From the NCBI GenBank assembly GCA_003158415.1, contig PMJA01000194.1, positions 1 to 6,635 on the forward strand: a DNA stretch of 6,635 nucleotides. The letters run 5' to 3'. This document shows positions 5,811 through 6,635 of the stretch, one piece after another. The translations under genes were made by a program, and so were the position numbers. Source of the stretch: Methylobacter sp. GTDB lineage: Bacteria > Pseudomonadota > Gammaproteobacteria > Methylococcales > Methylomonadaceae. Positions within the stretch are counted from its first letter, which is position 1. Every line of letters starts with the position of its first letter. A model generated the notes under the pieces. The model did no database searches and had not been told where the DNA came from. It saw nothing but the letters and a program-made list of their open reading frames with translations.

Positions 5811-6518
5811 AGGATTAATGAGTTGTGCTTGATGGGCTTGGAACAATTGCAAGCCGCGATTAACGGCCTGCACCGACTTGCGCGGGGTGATGGTAGCTCC
5901 TGCAAACTGGTCGAAGACGCCGCCGTCTTTTTTAACCGCCCACTGGGTCGGCGTCAGGTTGTCCAGGGAGCGGCCGACAAAGCTTAATATCCAATTTGAC
6001 TTAGCCGCTTCAATCTTGTCGCCCAGCCCCGGCGTTTCTTTGTGGTTCAGTACGCGTACGCCCAGAATATTGCCGTCCCGGTCTACGCCCATAATCATAT
6101 TGATGGCGCCGGAATAGCCGTCGGGAGCGATAAATTTAAAACACACGGCGGTGACTATGCCGGATTTTTTAGCCAGATACACGGTGGTTTCATCGGCGCC
6201 GATATTAAAACCGGCGGACGGGATGATCCGCGTATCGCGGAGCATGTCGTTATCATGCAGCGCGGCAGGGACGACTTCTTCCAGCGATTTTATTAAATCT
6301 TCATCAAGTCTCCGTTGTATCGTGCCTTCGGTGCTGCAATTGGTCACGCCCAGCAACACGCTGGCCAGCAAGGCGAAGCCAGCTAAAATACCGGTTTGAA
6401 ATTCCAGCGTGGGCCGTAGACGTGCCAGATTGGACGGTTCCAGCCAGTCTTTTAAAAACGCCCGGTAATGGGCGATTTGCTCTTTTAAGCGTTCGATGGT
6501 TGCTGGGTCTAGTTTCAT
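5808..6518 (-). CDS. rnfG: electron transport complex subunit RnfG (RsxG), FMN-binding
   Basis: Single-span membrane subunit with a periplasmic domain carrying covalent FMN, homologous to NqrC, in the Rnf electron path. 236 aa, longer than E. coli RsxG (about 206). One membrane helix lies near 42-60 (TGILAGFALLASVLLGVTN). Family marks follow: VAxFKF..APDGYSGAI (131-139), LNHKETPGLGDKIE (157-170), and WAVKKDGGVFDQFAGATITPR (193-213). The flavin threonine is T209. The motif is usually [S/T]GATxT; here its first residue is Ala206. Before the helix is a hydrophilic, helix-prone stretch of about 40 residues (MKLDPATIERLKEQIAHYRA...), longer than in E. coli. An in-frame TAA three bases upstream of the ATG rules out a longer form. 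The Shine-Dalgarno is weak. It is followed by rnfE 10 bases on. Confidence 0.94.
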   Translation of the reverse strand: MKLDPATIERLKEQIAHYRAFLKDWLEPSNLARLRPTLEFQTGILAGFALLASVLLGVTNCSTEGTIQRRLDEDLIKSLEEVVPAALHDNDMLRDTRIIPSAGFNIGADETTVYLAKKSGIVTAVCFKFIAPDGYSGAINMIMGVDRDGNILGVRVLNHKETPGLGDKIEAAKSNWILSFVGRSLDNLTPTQWAVKKDGGVFDQFAGATITPRKSVQAVNRGLQLFQAHQAQLINP

Positions 6519-6566
6519 GGTTTACGCTCTGTTCAAACATTAGTAACTGCTCAACTGATAGTGTTG

Positions 6567-6635
6567 CTACAGATTCACTGATTTAATCGTTCCCACGCTC
6601 CGCGTCAATGCCATTAAGTTAAGCAGGAGTGCAAC
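6567..6635 (-). CDS. rnfD: probable 3' end of rnfD, tail altered; runs off the window
   Basis: On the minus strand one frame is open from the window edge for 22 codons to TAG at 6567-6569. It begins VALLLNLMA, which resembles the last membrane segment of RnfD/RsxD proteins (AVLLxN..xP before a conserved tail ending near a YYTRPRVYGH-type sequence). After that the frame reads LTRSVGTIKSVNL, unlike any RnfD tail I recall, and this part coincides with a palindromic repeat remnant. Synteny (rnfD normally precedes rnfG) supports the call; only nine residues of similarity are visible. RnfD is the membrane subunit with FMN bound on a conserved Thr, not visible here. Confidence 0.45.
   Translation of the reverse strand, partial: VALLLNLMALTRSVGTIKSVNL
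6581..6608 (-). promoter_or_regulatory. candidate internal promoter before rnfG
   Basis: On the minus strand TTGACG (6608-6603) is followed after 16 bases by TTAAAT (6586-6581), a fair sigma-70 pair lying about 65 bases before the rnfG ATG. It overlaps the repeat remnant at 6587-6612, so the element may have brought a promoter that separates rnfGEH expression from rnfD. The -10 matches only four of six consensus bases. Confidence 0.25.
6587..6612. repeat. decayed copy of a CGTTCCCACGC-type palindromic repeat
   Basis: The left part TCGTTCCCACGCTCCGCGT fits a dispersed proteobacterial palindrome whose intact form I know as TTCCCACGC, a short loop, GCGTGGGAA. In this copy the right arm reads GCGTCAATGCC, so the GGG expected after GCGT is replaced by a single C and only ACGC/GCGT still pair. 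The identification rests on memory of the family and needs a search. Confidence 0.45.

Noticed and set aside
6335..6350. Lipoprotein signal in RnfG (membrane helix followed by Cys61)
   Set aside because: The residue before the Cys is Asn, which does not fit a lipobox, and a 40-residue hydrophilic stretch precedes the helix.
5247..6540. Other open frames over rnfE and rnfG on both strands, including a 78-codon frame starting at 6540
   Set aside because: They overlap genes with strong family motifs. The 6540 frame starts in the rnfG leader but then runs out of phase through rnfG and shows no RnfD-like sequence.

Overview
The window looks like a stretch of gammaproteobacterial chromosome of medium GC. 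The RnfG/RnfE/RnfH set, the DnaB sequence and the dnaB-alr pairing fit that class. A gamma-proteobacterial methanotroph (Methylococcales) is my best guess, but this is an impression from protein style and the species cannot be fixed from the sequence alone.

Layout from left to right: a fragment of a TTCGTGTC-type repeat at the left edge; a minus-strand GltP-like dicarboxylate amino acid symporter with a likely terminator hairpin over its stop codon; a 226-bp divergent intergenic region; a plus-strand pair dnaB (replicative helicase) and alr (alanine racemase) joined by an ATGA overlap; a 384-bp gap (4008-4391) holding a long perfect palindrome of REP type, a small 51-codon reading frame, a pair of distant inverted repeats that bound both, and a five-unit TTCGTGTCA-type array; then a minus-strand operon read from the right edge inward: end of a probable rnfD, rnfG, rnfE, rnfH and a GNAT acetyltransferase.

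How the genes work together: RnfD, RnfG and RnfE are membrane subunits of the Rnf (Rsx) ferredoxin:NAD+ oxidoreductase / SoxR-reducing complex. RnfH is its small ubiquitin-fold companion. They are tightly packed, with the rnfG and rnfE stop codons sitting inside the Shine-Dalgarno sequence of the next gene. The GNAT gene begins on the last base of the rnfH stop codon and so is probably translationally coupled. DnaB and Alr are housekeeping functions (replication fork helicase; D-alanine for peptidoglycan). The symporter is transcribed away from dnaB and is probably an independent unit.

Most of the window is ordinary core genome. The parts worth a second look are the non-coding pieces: three different dispersed-repeat families in 6.6 kb, one of which seems to have overwritten the 3' end of rnfD, and the inverted-repeat-bounded segment downstream of alr. 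I see no sign of a defence, CRISPR or otherwise undescribed multi-gene system.
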